64,000 nt of DNA from Cherax quadricarinatus (GCF_038502225.1 NC_091357.1:4404630-4468629); one strand, 5' to 3'. Positions 53,586 to 63,575 are shown, counted from the first letter of the stretch. Program-made: numbers and translations. The notes: a model not told the origin generated them from the sequence alone.

Positions 53586-55097
53586 TTATTCTCCATTACT
53601 TTCACTGCCTCCTTTAGCTTTTTCACTTTGTCCTTCATAATCGTCCATTTTTCGTGCTGGTAGACATTCTGGATCCATCGGTGAGGAGGAAGGTGGAGAT
53701 GTACTTTCGTACCTCTTTCGTTTTGAGGGTCCTGCCTCATGATACAAGGGAGAGGAAGATGAGGACGAGGTTTCCCCCCTCTTTCGTTTGGAGGGTCCTG
53801 CCTCACGATACAAGGGAGATGAAGATGAGGACGAGGTTTCTTCCATCTTTCGTTTGGAGGGTCCTGCCTCACGATACAAGGGAGATGAAGATGAGGACGA
53901 GGTTTCTTCCATCTTTCGTTTGGAGGGTCCTGCCTCATGATACAAGGGAGAGGAAGATGAGGACGAGGTTTCTTCCATCTTTCGTTTGGAGGGTCCTGCC
54001 TCATGATACAAGGGAGAGGAAGATGAGGACGAGGTTTCTTCCATCTTTCGTTTGGAGGGTCCTGCCTCACGATACAAGGGAGATGAAGATGAGGACGAGG
54101 TTTCTTCCATCTTTCGTTTGGAGGGTCCTGCCTCACGATACAAGGGAGATGAAGATGAGGTTTCTTCCATCTTTCGTTTGGAGGGTCCTGCCTCATGATA
54201 CAAGGGAGAGGAAGATGAGGACGAGGTTTCTTCCATCTTTCGTTTGGAGGGTCCTGCCTCATGATACAAGGGAGAGGAAGATGAGGACGAGGTTTCCTCC
54301 CTCTTTCGTTTGGAGGGTCCTGCCTCACGATACAAGGGAGAGGAAGATGAGGACGAGGTTTCTTCCATCTTTCGTTTGGAGGGTCCTGCCTCATGATACA
54401 AGGGAGAGGAAGATGAGGACGAGGTTTCTTCCATCTTTCGTTTGGAGGGTCCTGCCTCATGATACAAGGGAGAGGAAGATGAGGACGAGGTTTCTTCCAT
54501 CTTTCGTTTGGAGGGTCCTGCCTCATGATACAAGGGAGAGGAAGATGAGGACGAGGTTTCCTCCCTCTTTCGTTTGGAGGGTCCTGCCTCACGATACAAG
54601 GGAGAGGAAGATGAGGACGAGGTTTCTTCCATCTTTCGTTTGGAGGGTCCTGCCTCATGATACAAGGGAGAGGAAGATGAGGACGAGGTTTCTTCCATCT
54701 TTCGTTTGGAGGGTCCTGCCTCATGATACAAGGGAGAGGAAGATGAAGACGAGGTTTCCTCCCTCTTTCGTTTTGAGGATCTCACCTCAGGATCCAGCGG
54801 CGAGGATGAAGATGCTGTACTTTCATTCCTCTTACTCTTCGTTGATGTTATTTTCGAGTCCCGAAGTGAAGACTGCAAAGACGAGCTTTTATACTTCGTG
54901 TGTATATGCGGTGTCGTGTCAGGATCCGTCGACGAGGAAGATGAAGACGAGCTTTCATACTTCGTCTTTATATGCGGTGTCCTGTCAGGATCCGTCGACG
55001 AGGAAGATGAAGATGAACTTTCATGCTTCTTCCCCTTCAGCAGTTTCTTCCCTGTCTTTATTTTCCATGACGAACGGGATGTCGGAAACTGTGACAC
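53586..55097 (-). CDS. Ser-rich tandem-repeat protein, start not found
   Basis: An open frame of about 500 codons. N-terminal part: KTGKKLLKGKKHE, two SSSSSSSSTDPD blocks, then about 17 copies of a 22-residue unit SKRKMEETSSSSSSPLYHEAGP. It ends KAKGGSESNGE, an ending conserved in the duplicate at 50715-51820, which supports this frame over the alternative coiled-coil-like frame. There is no ATG before the repeats; instead a splice-acceptor-like CGTCTCTCTTAG lies at the frame start (AG at 55097-55098). It may be a 3' exon or lie in a polycistronic transcript after the kinase 64 bases upstream. Poly-Ser with basic flanks would be a good kinase target, but that link is inference. Function unknown. 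Confidence 0.6.
   Translation of the reverse strand: MSQFPTSRSSWKIKTGKKLLKGKKHESSSSSSSSTDPDRTPHIKTKYESSSSSSSSTDPDTTPHIHTKYKSSSLQSSLRDSKITSTKSKRNESTASSSSPLDPEVRSSKRKREETSSSSSSPLYHEAGPSKRKMEETSSSSSSPLYHEAGPSKRKMEETSSSSSSPLYREAGPSKRKREETSSSSSSPLYHEAGPSKRKMEETSSSSSSPLYHEAGPSKRKMEETSSSSSSPLYHEAGPSKRKMEETSSSSSSPLYREAGPSKRKREETSSSSSSPLYHEAGPSKRKMEETSSSSSSPLYHEAGPSKRKMEETSSSSPLYREAGPSKRKMEETSSSSSSPLYREAGPSKRKMEETSSSSSSPLYHEAGPSKRKMEETSSSSSSPLYHEAGPSKRKMEETSSSSSSPLYREAGPSKRKMEETSSSSSSPLYREAGPSKRKRGETSSSSSSPLYHEAGPSKRKRYESTSPPSSSPMDPECLPARKMDDYEGQSEKAKGGSESNGE
53690..54770. repeat. 66-bp coding minisatellite
   Basis: About 16 copies of a 66-base unit (AGGTTTCTTCCATCTTTCG, TTTGGAGGGTCCTGCCTCA). One unit at 54145 lacks six bases (two codons), so the frame is kept. 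Third-position variants dominate. Confidence 0.95.
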
Positions 55098-55160
55098 TAA
55101 GAGAGACGATTAGATTTACATTTGCTGACTTATTTAATTTTCAAGAGAAGAAATGATGGC

Positions 55161-55910
55161 CTAGTTTGTTGGCCTCTTTATCGGATCATAATCTAGCGAT
55201 TTGTAAATAATGTTTTGAATTTCGGGGGGGAGACATGTACCCCATAAATATTTATTCCACATTGTTCCAAGGCTAAAAATATCACTTGCCTCAGAGCATG
55301 GTTTTCCTTCTCGTATCTCCGGAGCAAACCAGTCACGTATTTCTCCAAACCTGTTTTAATCATAACTAATAACCGTCCCAAATTTACGACCAAATCCGAA
55401 ATCAATCATCGTTATATTCCCGTTTAACATACAAATATTATTCCCCTTGATATCATTATGCGCAAAACCCTTCTCCACAATCCTCTGCATGACAGTGTGT
55501 ACTTGCAACATCACCTGAAGTTTGCTCACCAACGTATGCATTCTGTTTTCGAAAAAGCTGTCAAGGGTTTTCCCTGCATAATAAGATACTATCTGATTCC
55601 TCTCTAGGCAAACACCCCACAAGTCCTGCACTCCTTTCACTCCAGCAAGAGCAGCCAGTACGTTACACTCTCCTATCAAGTAACGTTTAACGTCAGTTTC
55701 GAACCCAAACCTAGTTTCCCAATCAAACCCATGAAACGTCTTAACAACGACATCGGGTATACAATTGCTGCTCAATAAGAAACAAGAACCAAATGATCCG
55801 TAAGCTATATTTTCCACTCTGGCGCCTTTAAACAAAAAATCCATAAAATCACAGGTAAATATTTTTACGTTTTTATGGAGAGGCTGCTTAGGGGGGATCC
55901 TTAGTTTCAT
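55161..55910 (-). pseudogene. protein-kinase-like gene with one in-frame stop
   Basis: Start ATG 55910-55908. Kinase motifs in order: glycine-rich loop YGSFGSCF (residues 37-44), VVVKTF (Lys 57), GECN (Glu 81, helix C), HNDIKGNN (catalytic loop, Asp 153/Lys 155/Asn 158) and IDFGFG (Asp 170). A TAA at codon 185 (55356-55358) follows. Beyond it the same frame continues with RDWFAPEIREGKPCSEASDIFSLG (APE region, given as RDWFAPEIREG then SEASDIFSLG) and ends at TAG 55161-55163. So only one nonsense change breaks a 249-codon, intronless kinase of minimal length. It is divergent from common animal kinases; origin from a large DNA virus or transposon cargo is possible but untested. The Ser-rich frame follows 64 bases downstream on the same strand. 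Confidence 0.8.
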
Positions 55911-56590
55911 TTTGAACTGGCGATACTTGATTCACTTGAGATAAATAATCGACCAAAGACACTAATTTACTGCAGTGACTCTTGCCATCTCAACGAAATA
56001 ATCTTATTTAATAATAAAGTGAACTTGGAGTTAAGAAAAACAGGATAAGACAATAAAGAATGATTTTTTTTAGTTCAATAAGTTTATTTAGATACAGGTA
56101 CACATAAGTACAGTTATACTAATTTAGGTGATTATAATCATACATCGTAACATGTGTAAATTGCATAGTATAACCCATAAAAGTCAATTATTTTCGTTGA
56201 CGTCCCTGTATTTCGATATTATGTATATCTAAGCCCCCCAGACTCATCCTGTGGGTAGTAGCCAATATATTACAGAGGAACATAATGTGTCCAAGTCCCG
56301 GGCTAAATAAGTTGCAGCAATAGCAACAACTAAAGTTGGATTGAACCTTCAGCACTCCTCACCACGAAAGTTCACACGGTTTTAGCACTTCTCATGAATG
56401 ATAATCCACTTATAGGAAATAAACTGAGAGTATTTGAATTATGTCGTATTCTGAAGGGATTGATTTACAGCGGTCTGCACTCAAGTATAACCTTCACTGT
56501 CCTGAAATTCCCACACCACCGATGACTGATAATTAAGAGGAAGACTGTAGATCCTCTGGTGTTTTAAAAACACCAAAGTACTCAGAGAGC
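55911..56590. other. unassigned sequence with repeat scraps
   Basis: AGTTTATTTAGATACAGGTA (56083) recurs near 57115 and 63335, and CCCCCCAGACTCATCCTGTG (56235) is a LINE-tail scrap. No gene seen. Confidence 0.4.
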
Positions 56591-56591
56591 T

Positions 56592-56650
56592 TCAGCAGTA
56601 TAGCCCTTATGGCTTAGCGCTTCTTTTTGATTATAATAATCAGAGAGTTT
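56592..56650 (+). mobile_element. SINE/LINE 3'-tail fragment
   Basis: TATAGCCCTTATGGCTTAGC then GCTTCTTTTTGATTATAATAA, the same end as SINE-alpha. Confidence 0.55.
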
Positions 56651-56731
56651 CAAACAATGTTCCAAGGATCACATATATTTAACTGCACAAACATTTACTG
56701 AACACTTATACGTAGACCATTTACCGTCTTA

Positions 56732-56736
<5 letters not shown>

Positions 56737-56762
<26 letters not shown>
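56737..56762. repeat. polyA run
   Basis: About 26 A residues; possible retroposon tail. Confidence 0.9.
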
Positions 56763-56765
<3 letters not shown>

Positions 56766-56942
56766 TACTAACACTGTTAAAGGTTAAAAAAAAACAAAGT
56801 ATTTTATCTTGTCCATTTTATCAACCTGGGTTTTTCAATATATCTAATAATATTTTTCTTACAAGATTGTGGAGAATTTTTAATAGAATGCAAATGTGAA
56901 AAAGAAAATGAAGAAAAGCAAATAAACTCGAGCATTTTCATC

Positions 56943-57065
56943 AGAAACCATACCACGGGCGGGACTGAACCCGCGGTCAGTGTCTCTCAAAACTCCAGAC
57001 CGCGGGTTCAATCCCGCCCGTGTTATGGTTTGTTTGCAATCGTGTCATTACAATTTCCCGAGTCA
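56943..57065. mobile_element. tRNA-like fold-back element, copy 3
   Basis: Arms AACCATACCACGGGCGGG and CCCGCCCGTGTTATGGTT; T-arm-like GCGGGTTCAATCCCGC. The left flank GACTGAACCCGCGG is its complement. Followed by TTGCAATCGTGTCATTAC as in copy 2. Confidence 0.8.
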
Positions 57066-57374
57066 TTTTCATCAGTATTTTCGTCTGCTTTACCGCATAT
57101 TTTCGTTTATTAAATTTATTTAGGTACAGGTACACGAGCAATTATCATACATAATTACTATTACGAAGACAGGTGTAGTATAATGGCCTGCACACCTGGT
57201 TGTTGCATGATAACCGAGGTAGGAACGAGGAATGAGCAAAAGGCAGCAGAGTAAATACTTTATTTCCTTCTCAAAACAGCAAGTAACATATGTGCAATAT
57301 AAACAGAGGACATGTACAGGAAGGCAATGCAAGACACGGTGAGAACCGTTTTCGACCAGACTTGAAGGTAAGTC

Positions 57375-57540
57375 CGACAATGTTAAATAACAAAAAAAGC
57401 ACAATACCGTGACTGGAACGATACACAAATAACCCGCACATAGAAGAGAGAAGCTTACGACGACGTTTCGGTCCGAGCTGGGCCATTTACAAAGTCACAC
57501 TAACCAGAAGTGGAGCAGGACGGCTATATATAGGCAGGAA
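57375..57540 (-). repeat. hairpin repeat family C arm, minus strand
   Basis: CACAATACCGTGACTGGAAC, AATAACCCGCACATAGAAGA, GACGTTTCGGTCCGAGCTGG and GGACGGCTATATATAGGC. It is followed directly by (GTA)n, mirroring the (CTA)n-C order at 27946 and 58690. Confidence 0.75.
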
Positions 57541-57546
57541 GAGGTA

Positions 57547-57638
<92 letters not shown>

Positions 57639-58215
57639 AGTAGTAGTAGTAAAAGTAGTAGAAGTAGTAGTGGTAGTAGTAGAAGTAGTTTCAAGTAGTA
57701 GTAGTAGTGGTAGTAGAAGTAGTTTCTAGTAGTAGTAGTGGTAGTAGTAGTGGTGGTAGTAGTAGTAGTAGCAGTAGTAGTAGTAGTAGCAGTAGTAGTA
57801 GTAGAAGTAGTAGTGGTAGTAGTAGTAGTAGTAGTGGTAGTAGTGGTAGAAATAGTAGTGGTGGTAGTAGTAGTGGTAGTAGTAGTGGTAGTAGAAGTAG
57901 TAGTAATGTTGGTAGTGGTAGTAGAAGTAGTAGTAATGTTGGTAGTGGTAGTAGAAGTAGTAGTAATGTTGGTAGTGGTAGTAGAAGTAGTAGTAATGTT
58001 GGTAGTGGTAGTAGAAGTAGTAGTAGTAGTAGTAGTGGTAGTAGTAGTGGTAGTAGTAGTGGTAGTAGTAGTGGTAGTAGTAGTGGTAGTAGTAGTGGTA
58101 GTAGTAGTGGTAGTAGTGGTAGTAGTAGTGGTAGTAGTAGTAGTAGTAGTAGCAGTGGTGGTAGTAGTAGCAGTGGTGGTAGAAGTAGTAGTGGTAGTAG
58201 TAGTGGTAGTAGAAG
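57541..58215. repeat. long (GTA)n array
   Basis: About 220 trinucleotide units with GTG, GAA and GCA variants. A 36-base higher-order unit with TAATGTTGGTAGTGG is repeated four times at 57903-58010. Long poly-Ser, poly-Val and poly-Leu frames are artefacts. Confidence 0.97.
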
Positions 58216-58294
58216 TGATCTCTGACGTGACAGAAAAGAGATCACAGCCATCCTATAGACTGGTCTTCTGCTAAAACTGTCTTCCCTACTTCCA

Positions 58295-58445
58295 ACTTTA
58301 ACAGTCGCCGTCTAGTTGAATCCTCTCTAATACACAACTTTCCTTGTATGAATCTTAGTCCTGGCTTCGTCTCTGTAGATGCCTTCCTCTCCCACTACAT
58401 TGTAAAATGCTCCAAACTTCAGAACACCCGTGACTTAACCTGACT
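58295..58445 (+). pseudogene. Penelope-like element C-terminus, copy 2
   Basis: SRRLVESSLIHNFPCMNLSP and GFVSVDAFLSHYIVKCSKL then stop, as at 29213. The 5' limit is the same (AACAGTCGCCGTC), suggesting a preferred truncation point or a deleted derivative that was propagated. Confidence 0.6.
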
Positions 58446-58734
58446 CCTCATTTTTTTCTTTCTTTTTCTTTTCCTTCTTCTCCCTCTTCCCCTTTCCTCT
58501 TTCCTTTTTCTCCTCTGGGTTGTCTGTCTTTCTTCTGTCTCGTGTTTCTGTTCCTTCATTATTTATTTCACCACTTCCCCTTTCTCCCACCTCTGTGCAC
58601 TTGCTCTCCCTCTGTGGGCACCTAGCTCCCTTGCAGTGCTCCCCTTCCTTCGTATTTGACTGGCTCCTCCTCCTTATTCCACACTACCACTACTTCTTCT
58701 ACCACTACTACTACTGCTACCACTACTTCTTCCT
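58446..58734 (+). other. Penelope-like 3' region with CTA-rich block
   Basis: Same order as 29346-29640: pyrimidine-rich part, CTCTGTGGGCACCTAGCTCC, then (CTA)-rich 58683-58730. Confidence 0.6.
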
Positions 58735-58850
58735 GCCTATATATAGCCGTCCTGCTCCACTTCTGGTTAGTGTGACTTTGTAAATGGTCCAAGTCGGACC
58801 GAAACGCCGTCGTAAGCTTCTCTCTTCTATGTGCGGGTTATTTGTGTATC
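58735..58850 (+). repeat. hairpin repeat family C arm after the Penelope-like end
   Basis: TATATATAGCCGTCCTGCTC, GGTCCAAGTCGGACCGAAAC, then GTGCGGGTTATTTGTGTAT. It is collinear with the preceding Penelope-like end, linking family C to that retroelement. Confidence 0.75.
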
Positions 58851-58854
58851 TGAC

Positions 58855-59365
58855 AATGTTGATTTACTAGTGTCCCACATTGCTTCACAAAGTTGCTGGG
58901 CTTTTTTGTCATTGGCTGGTTGAACCAAGGTGCTAGCATCATGAGTGGGCAGCTACTCATCATACCCTGAGCACCTGGTTCACTGGTCTGGAGGGCATTC
59001 ATACCTATATGGGTGTGTGACATACGCCAAATAAATTGTAACATTCTTAGTATGCCACAGTAACGTGTGTAAATTACCAAGAATAACCCAAAGAAGTCAA
59101 AGTGACTTAATTACAAGGGCCCCAGTGGAAATAGTAGGTACATACCTTTTTAAAAGCTGGTCACCCTTACTTAGATAAAAGTTTGCATTGATTTTATCCT
59201 ACGTAGGTCCCAGTTCACGTTTTTGGAAGAAATAAAAAAAAATGAAGCCTTGCTTTTCGTACAATAATTCCTGAGTGCCGCCATTGAATATGTTCAAGCC
59301 ATAATTATGTGGTCATAGCATGATGAAACTTCTGAGCGGCGTCAAGCTTAATGTACACCTGAAGG
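58855..59365. other. unassigned sequence
   Basis: CGTGTGTAAATTACCAAGAA (59064) is related to 56150; otherwise nothing recognised. Confidence 0.35.
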
Positions 59366-59367
59366 GT

Positions 59368-59507
59368 GGTTTAGAAAGACACGTAAGCAAACACTATGAC
59401 ATATTTATTAGAAAACGTTCCGGTCCTGGGATCTTAATCAAGGTCCCAGGACCGAAACGTTTTCTAATAAATATGTCATAGTGTTTGCTTACGTGTCTTT
59501 CTAAACC
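59368..59507. repeat. hairpin repeat family D, near-perfect 140-bp palindrome
   Basis: Arms of about 68 bases from GGTTTAGAAAGACACGTAAG to its complement with two mismatches. Core: GGTCC-CA-GGACC-GAAACG (59448-59465). Outer tail TTGTCGGTATTTATTACCAA follows. Confidence 0.88.
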
Positions 59508-59527
59508 AACTTGTCGGTATTTATTAC

Positions 59528-59662
59528 CAAGGTTTATACCACACCTGAAGGGTGTTCCAGGGGCCAACGTCCCCGTGGCCCGGTCAATGAGCAGTCCTCG
59601 CTTTGGATCCAGGGCTTGACCAACCAGGATGTTATTGCCTGTCTGTTTGTTCCTCATTAAAT
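59528..59662 (-). mobile_element. L2-like LINE 3'-tail fragment
   Basis: Minus strand reads DRATGTLAPGTPF and NILVGQALDPKRGLLI, an in-frame tail type of L2-like LINEs. Confidence 0.55.
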
Positions 59663-59984
59663 GCACCGCATGCTAGTGGAATTCTTTTGTCCTTAATATT
59701 TTATCACATGTAAACTACGTTCTGTATACTATAGACAACAATGTATTGCATTCTGTGGGCATATACTACGACTGGCACACGCCATGACGCACTAATCTAA
59801 TTAAAACCTTAATTTTTAAAGGGTGGGCCTGTAAGTCGGCGGAAGGCCTCAGTCAGATGACCAACGGCGGGTCATCATCTAAGACCCGCGTCAAGAAACA
59901 CTTGTCCTGTTTCCTGACGAACCTTACCTAACCTAACCTAGCAATTCGCTTTCGTGCCCCTCTCCTCGCCAAACACAGGTGCAT

Positions 59985-60440
59985 CTTAGGCAGTGCATCG
60001 GTAGACCGACTCGAGCAGTACCGTTCAGTTTGCTATGAGTCTGTGGGAAAGATCACAAGACATGAAGAGGTGAATATTATCAACGCAAGCCTTGCAACAG
60101 CTGGGTGTGCATCATCCAGCTAGGCCGCCTCAACTATGCAGATCTGATAGCAGCTTAAAGTGTCCAGATAGAAATACCTGGCAAATTTAGACAGCGAGGA
60201 GACAGTGTGAGACTACAAATGCAAGTTCACACTGGCTGGCACTTATCTCCATTACAGCAGGAATGAAGGAGGTGCAGCTGCCAGCTTCAGGGAGTCCCAA
60301 AAGTCTCGAGAGTACAGTGAACTTGCTCACCATTACATGTTTGTTCCTAAAGGTTCAGAGACCATCGGTTCGTGAGGAAAGAAGAGCGTCCACGTTCCTG
60401 AGGAAATTATGAAGACGACTCAGTAAGGCAACTAAGGATA
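59985..60440. repeat. 450-bp dispersed repeat, copy 2
   Basis: Same orientation as 49540-49984, with an extra GCCGCCTCAACTATG segment at 60124 that copy 1 lacks. A 19-bp minisatellite like that beside copy 1 begins 1.1 kb further right. Confidence 0.8.
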
Positions 60441-60559
60441 TAAAATATTGAGAGGAATCAACAAGGTCGACAGAGACAGGATATTCCAGAGATGGGACAG
60501 AACAAGGGGTCACTATTGGAAGCTGAAGACTCAGAGGAGTCACAGGGACGTTAGGAAGT

Positions 60560-60745
60560 ATTTATTCAGTTAAAGAGTTCTCGGGAAAGTGAGGTAGTGG
60601 AGGCAGGTACCATACATAGCTTTAAGAAGATGTATGATAAACTCATGGAGCAGGGAGAGTGGACCTAGTAGCTACTAGTGAAGAAGCGGGGTCAGGAGCT
60701 ATGAATCAACCCCTGCAACCACAATTAGGTGAGTAAACATACAAT
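60560..60745 (+). pseudogene. LINE C-terminus and 3' end
   Basis: GGAGGCAGGTACCATACATA reads EAGTIHSFKKMYDK-like sequence with frame breaks, then the tail GGTCAGGAGCTATGAATC and CCCCTGCAACCACAATTAGG, as at 62680. Confidence 0.6.
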
Positions 60746-61044
60746 TGTTTCTTGAGACGTCGAACGCAGGTGACACCAGCCATCCTGACACTAAATGTTG
60801 CTTTCAAGCCTGCCACGTAATGAAGCTGATTTGTTTTTGTTACAAACACCTGTGATTCTACTAAGTTTATTAGGAATCATCGATCAAACATGGTAGTAGC
60901 ACTAACCAGTTCTTGTCACTACCACCAGGTGAGTGTCTGGGTACACTTAAAGTGACATGGAGAGCGCAGGAGCTGCAGCTGCTGAGGACTGGAGTTCTCT
61001 GTAGAAACTGGTGACTTCGTCGCTGTTAAGATAATATTTCTTAT

Positions 61045-61240
61045 TTTTTGGAGTTTTTAACCCGCCCCAGAGAGGGAGAGCCACCCAGGATAACCCAGGT
61101 AAGTCAGTGCGTCATCGAGGACTGTCTTCTTTCCACTGTAGTCCTTTAATCTTGTCCCCCAGGGTGCCACCCACACGAGTCGACTAACACCCAGGTACCT
61201 ACTTACTGCTAGGTAAACAGTGACAGCAGGTGTAAGGAAA
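61045..61240 (-). mobile_element. SINE-beta copy
   Basis: GAGAGCCACCCAGGATAACC, GTGCGTCATCGAGGACTGTC and GAGTCGACTAACACCCAGGT, minus orientation. Confidence 0.7.
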
Positions 61241-61448
61241 CATGGCGAACGTTTCCACTCACGCCGTGCCTTGAGGCAGCCATGATCCTCACTGTTCTCT
61301 CCAACAGTAAATCATTAATTAGTGCTTACGAACCACTGAAGGACGGCAGTGTGCCAGACTGGTAATCTCAGGACTGATATAAAGCAAGACAGAATTCCAG
61401 TCACTTCTTAGAAGTGTTTATATTTATTCACGATTAAATTAGCAGGAT

Positions 61449-61449
61449 A

Positions 61450-61481
<32 letters not shown>

Positions 61482-61482
61482 T
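61449..61482. repeat. (CA)n microsatellite
   Basis: About 17 CA units. Confidence 0.95.
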
Positions 61483-61574
61483 CAGAGTAACAAGCGCTAC
61501 AAAAGAGGGATGAATGGTATGCATATTTTTGGTCTTAAAGGGAAAACAAGAAACTGGAAGCACTATCTTCCGCC

Positions 61575-62550
61575 ACTCAGCACCCCCGGGAGAGCACAGC
61601 ACTCATGGGGGAGCACAGCACCCCTGGGAAAGTACAGCACCCCTGGGAGAGCACAGCACCCCTGGGAGAGCACAGCACCCCTGGGAGAGCACAGCACCCC
61701 TGGGAGAGCACTGCACCCCTGACAGAGCACAGCACCCCTGGAAGAGCACAGCACCCCTGGAAGAGCACAGCAACCCTGGTAGAGCATAGCACTCATGGGG
61801 GGAGCACAGCACCCCTGTGAGAGCACAGCACTCATGTGGGAACAGCAACCCTGTGGGAGCACAGCACCCCTGGGGAGCACATCACCCCTGGTAGAGCACA
61901 TAAGTCATGGGGAGCACAGCACCCCTGGGGAGCACTGCACCCCGAGGAGAGAACAGCGCCCCTGGGAGTGCACAGCATCCCTAGGAGAGCACAGCACCCC
62001 TGGTAGCGCACAACACCCATCGGGGAACAGAGCACCCCTGGGGAGCACAGCACCCCTGGGGAGCACAGCACTCCTGGGGAGCACAGCACTCATGGGGGAG
62101 CACAGCACTCATGGGGGAGCACAGCACCTGTGGGAACACAGCACCCCTGGGGAAGCACTACACCCCGAGGAGAGAACAGCACCCCAGGGAGTGCACAGCA
62201 CCCCTAGGAAAGCACAGCACCCCTGTGGGAAGACAGCACCCCTGGGGGAGAACCGCACCCCTGGTAGAGCACAGCACTCATGGGGGAGCACAGCATCCCT
62301 GTGAGAACACAGCACCCCTGGGATAGCACAGCACCCTTGGGGGAGCACAGCACCCCTGAGAAGCACAGCACCCCTTTGGGGGCACAGCATCCCTGGAAAG
62401 CACAGCACCCCTGGGAGTGCACAGCACCCCTAGGAGAGCACAGCACCCCTGGTAGAGCACAGCACTCATGGGGGAGCACAGTACCTCTGGGGGAGCACAG
62501 CACCCCTGAGGAAGCACAGCACCCCTGGGAGAGCACAGCACCCCTCCATA
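61575..62550. repeat. 19-bp minisatellite, array 2
   Basis: About 50 copies of CACCCCTGGGAGAGCACAG with ACTCATGGGGGAGCACAG variants. A larger unit with CACCCCGAGGAGAGAACAGC recurs at 61930 and 62160, showing segmental growth of 230 bases. Confidence 0.96.
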
Positions 62551-62679
62551 TCCCTGGTGATGACTTTTTCGACCATCGCTGCATGGGGGTCAGTGACCAT
62601 CGACCAACAGCACCAGGGGATCCTAAACACCCCGGGGTGAGGCACGCACACGGACACACGCACACACACAAACAGGTAT

Positions 62680-62785
62680 GATAAAGCTCATGGAGCAGGG
62701 TGAACCTAGAAGCGACCCGTGAAGAGTCGGAGCCAGGAACTAGGATTCGACCCCTGCAACCACAATTAAGCGAGTACAAGACAGT
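62680..62785 (+). mobile_element. LINE 3'-end fragment
   Basis: ATGATAAAGCTCATGGAGCA, GGATTCGACCCCTGCAACC and ACAATTAAGCGAGTACAAG. Confidence 0.6.
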
Positions 62786-63165
62786 AATACTCCCAATGAT
62801 CTTCTCATTATAACCAAAGACATATTTCAGACATTTTTGTGTTATCCTTTGTAATCCACACCTATGCTGCTATGTATGATAATTTATATAAGTATTTGTG
62901 TGTACCTGTACATGAATGAACGTACTAAATACGAAAGCAGCGTCAAAAGTAAGAGAGTTCAATGTTACCAAGTAAAGTGACCGAACCTGCGAGGCAGAAC
63001 ACTACAAACTGTGAAGCAACATATGGGTAATAAACAGAAGGAAGGATTTAAAATATGAATCACTTTTCTTAGGTCTATGACGGGGTAAATTCTCGTTTTG
63101 TTTTTTTCTCTCCTGTGATTTTGACATTACGGTGAAAGAAACAGACTACTGAAGCTCCATAAAGC
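62786..63165. other. unassigned sequence
   Basis: No feature recognised. Confidence 0.35.
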
Positions 63166-63167
63166 TT

Positions 63168-63295
63168 GCGTGTGGCCAGCGGTAACAGCCTGGTTGATCA
63201 GGCCCTGATCCACCGCGAGGCCAGGTCACAGACCGGGCCGCGGGGGCGCTGACCCCCAGAACACCCCCTCCCCCCCCCGACATACGCCAGGTAAG
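63168..63295 (+). mobile_element. L2-like LINE 3'-tail fragment
   Basis: GCGTGTGGCCAGCGGTAACA, CTGGTTGATCAGGCCCTGAT, GGGCGCTGACCCCCAGAAC, then a polyC interruption. Confidence 0.7.
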
Positions 63296-63575
63296 GGATA
63301 ACAATGAACGAGCACAGTGGGGTTACCTACCTATACCTAAATAAACTTACTAAATATATGCTAGTCCAGAGCAGCGGTTCCTATTTTAGGTGGAGCCAAC
63401 GACCTAAGCTTGTCCTCGTCTCCACGTTCCTCTCCTTCCTTCATATACAATTTTTAATGTGAAAAGAGAATAAAAGATTCTCTTTAATTACATAGGAATA
63501 TTGAGAAACTAATTTTCATTCTTCGCTTTGTTTTTAGTTATCGAAAATATTCTGTTTAAGGAGCAAATCGCTTAG
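63296..63575. other. unassigned AT-rich spacer
   Basis: A retroelement scrap ACCTAAATAAACTTACTAAA is present at 63337; nothing else recognised. Confidence 0.35.

Noticed and set aside
53522..54724. Second minus-strand frame with RQDPPNERWKKPRPHLPLPC repeats and coiled-coil-like tail
   Set aside because: The duplicate at 50715-51820 conserves the ending of the Ser-rich frame (GGSESNGE type) and has stops in this one, so the Ser-rich frame is preferred.
53654..55156. Plus-strand 500-codon frame antisense to the Ser-rich array
   Set aside because: Shadow of the 66-bp repeat; 66 is a multiple of three, so an antisense frame without stops persists.
57547..58274. Poly-Ser, poly-Val and poly-Leu frames
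   Set aside because: Direct translations of the (GTA)n array.
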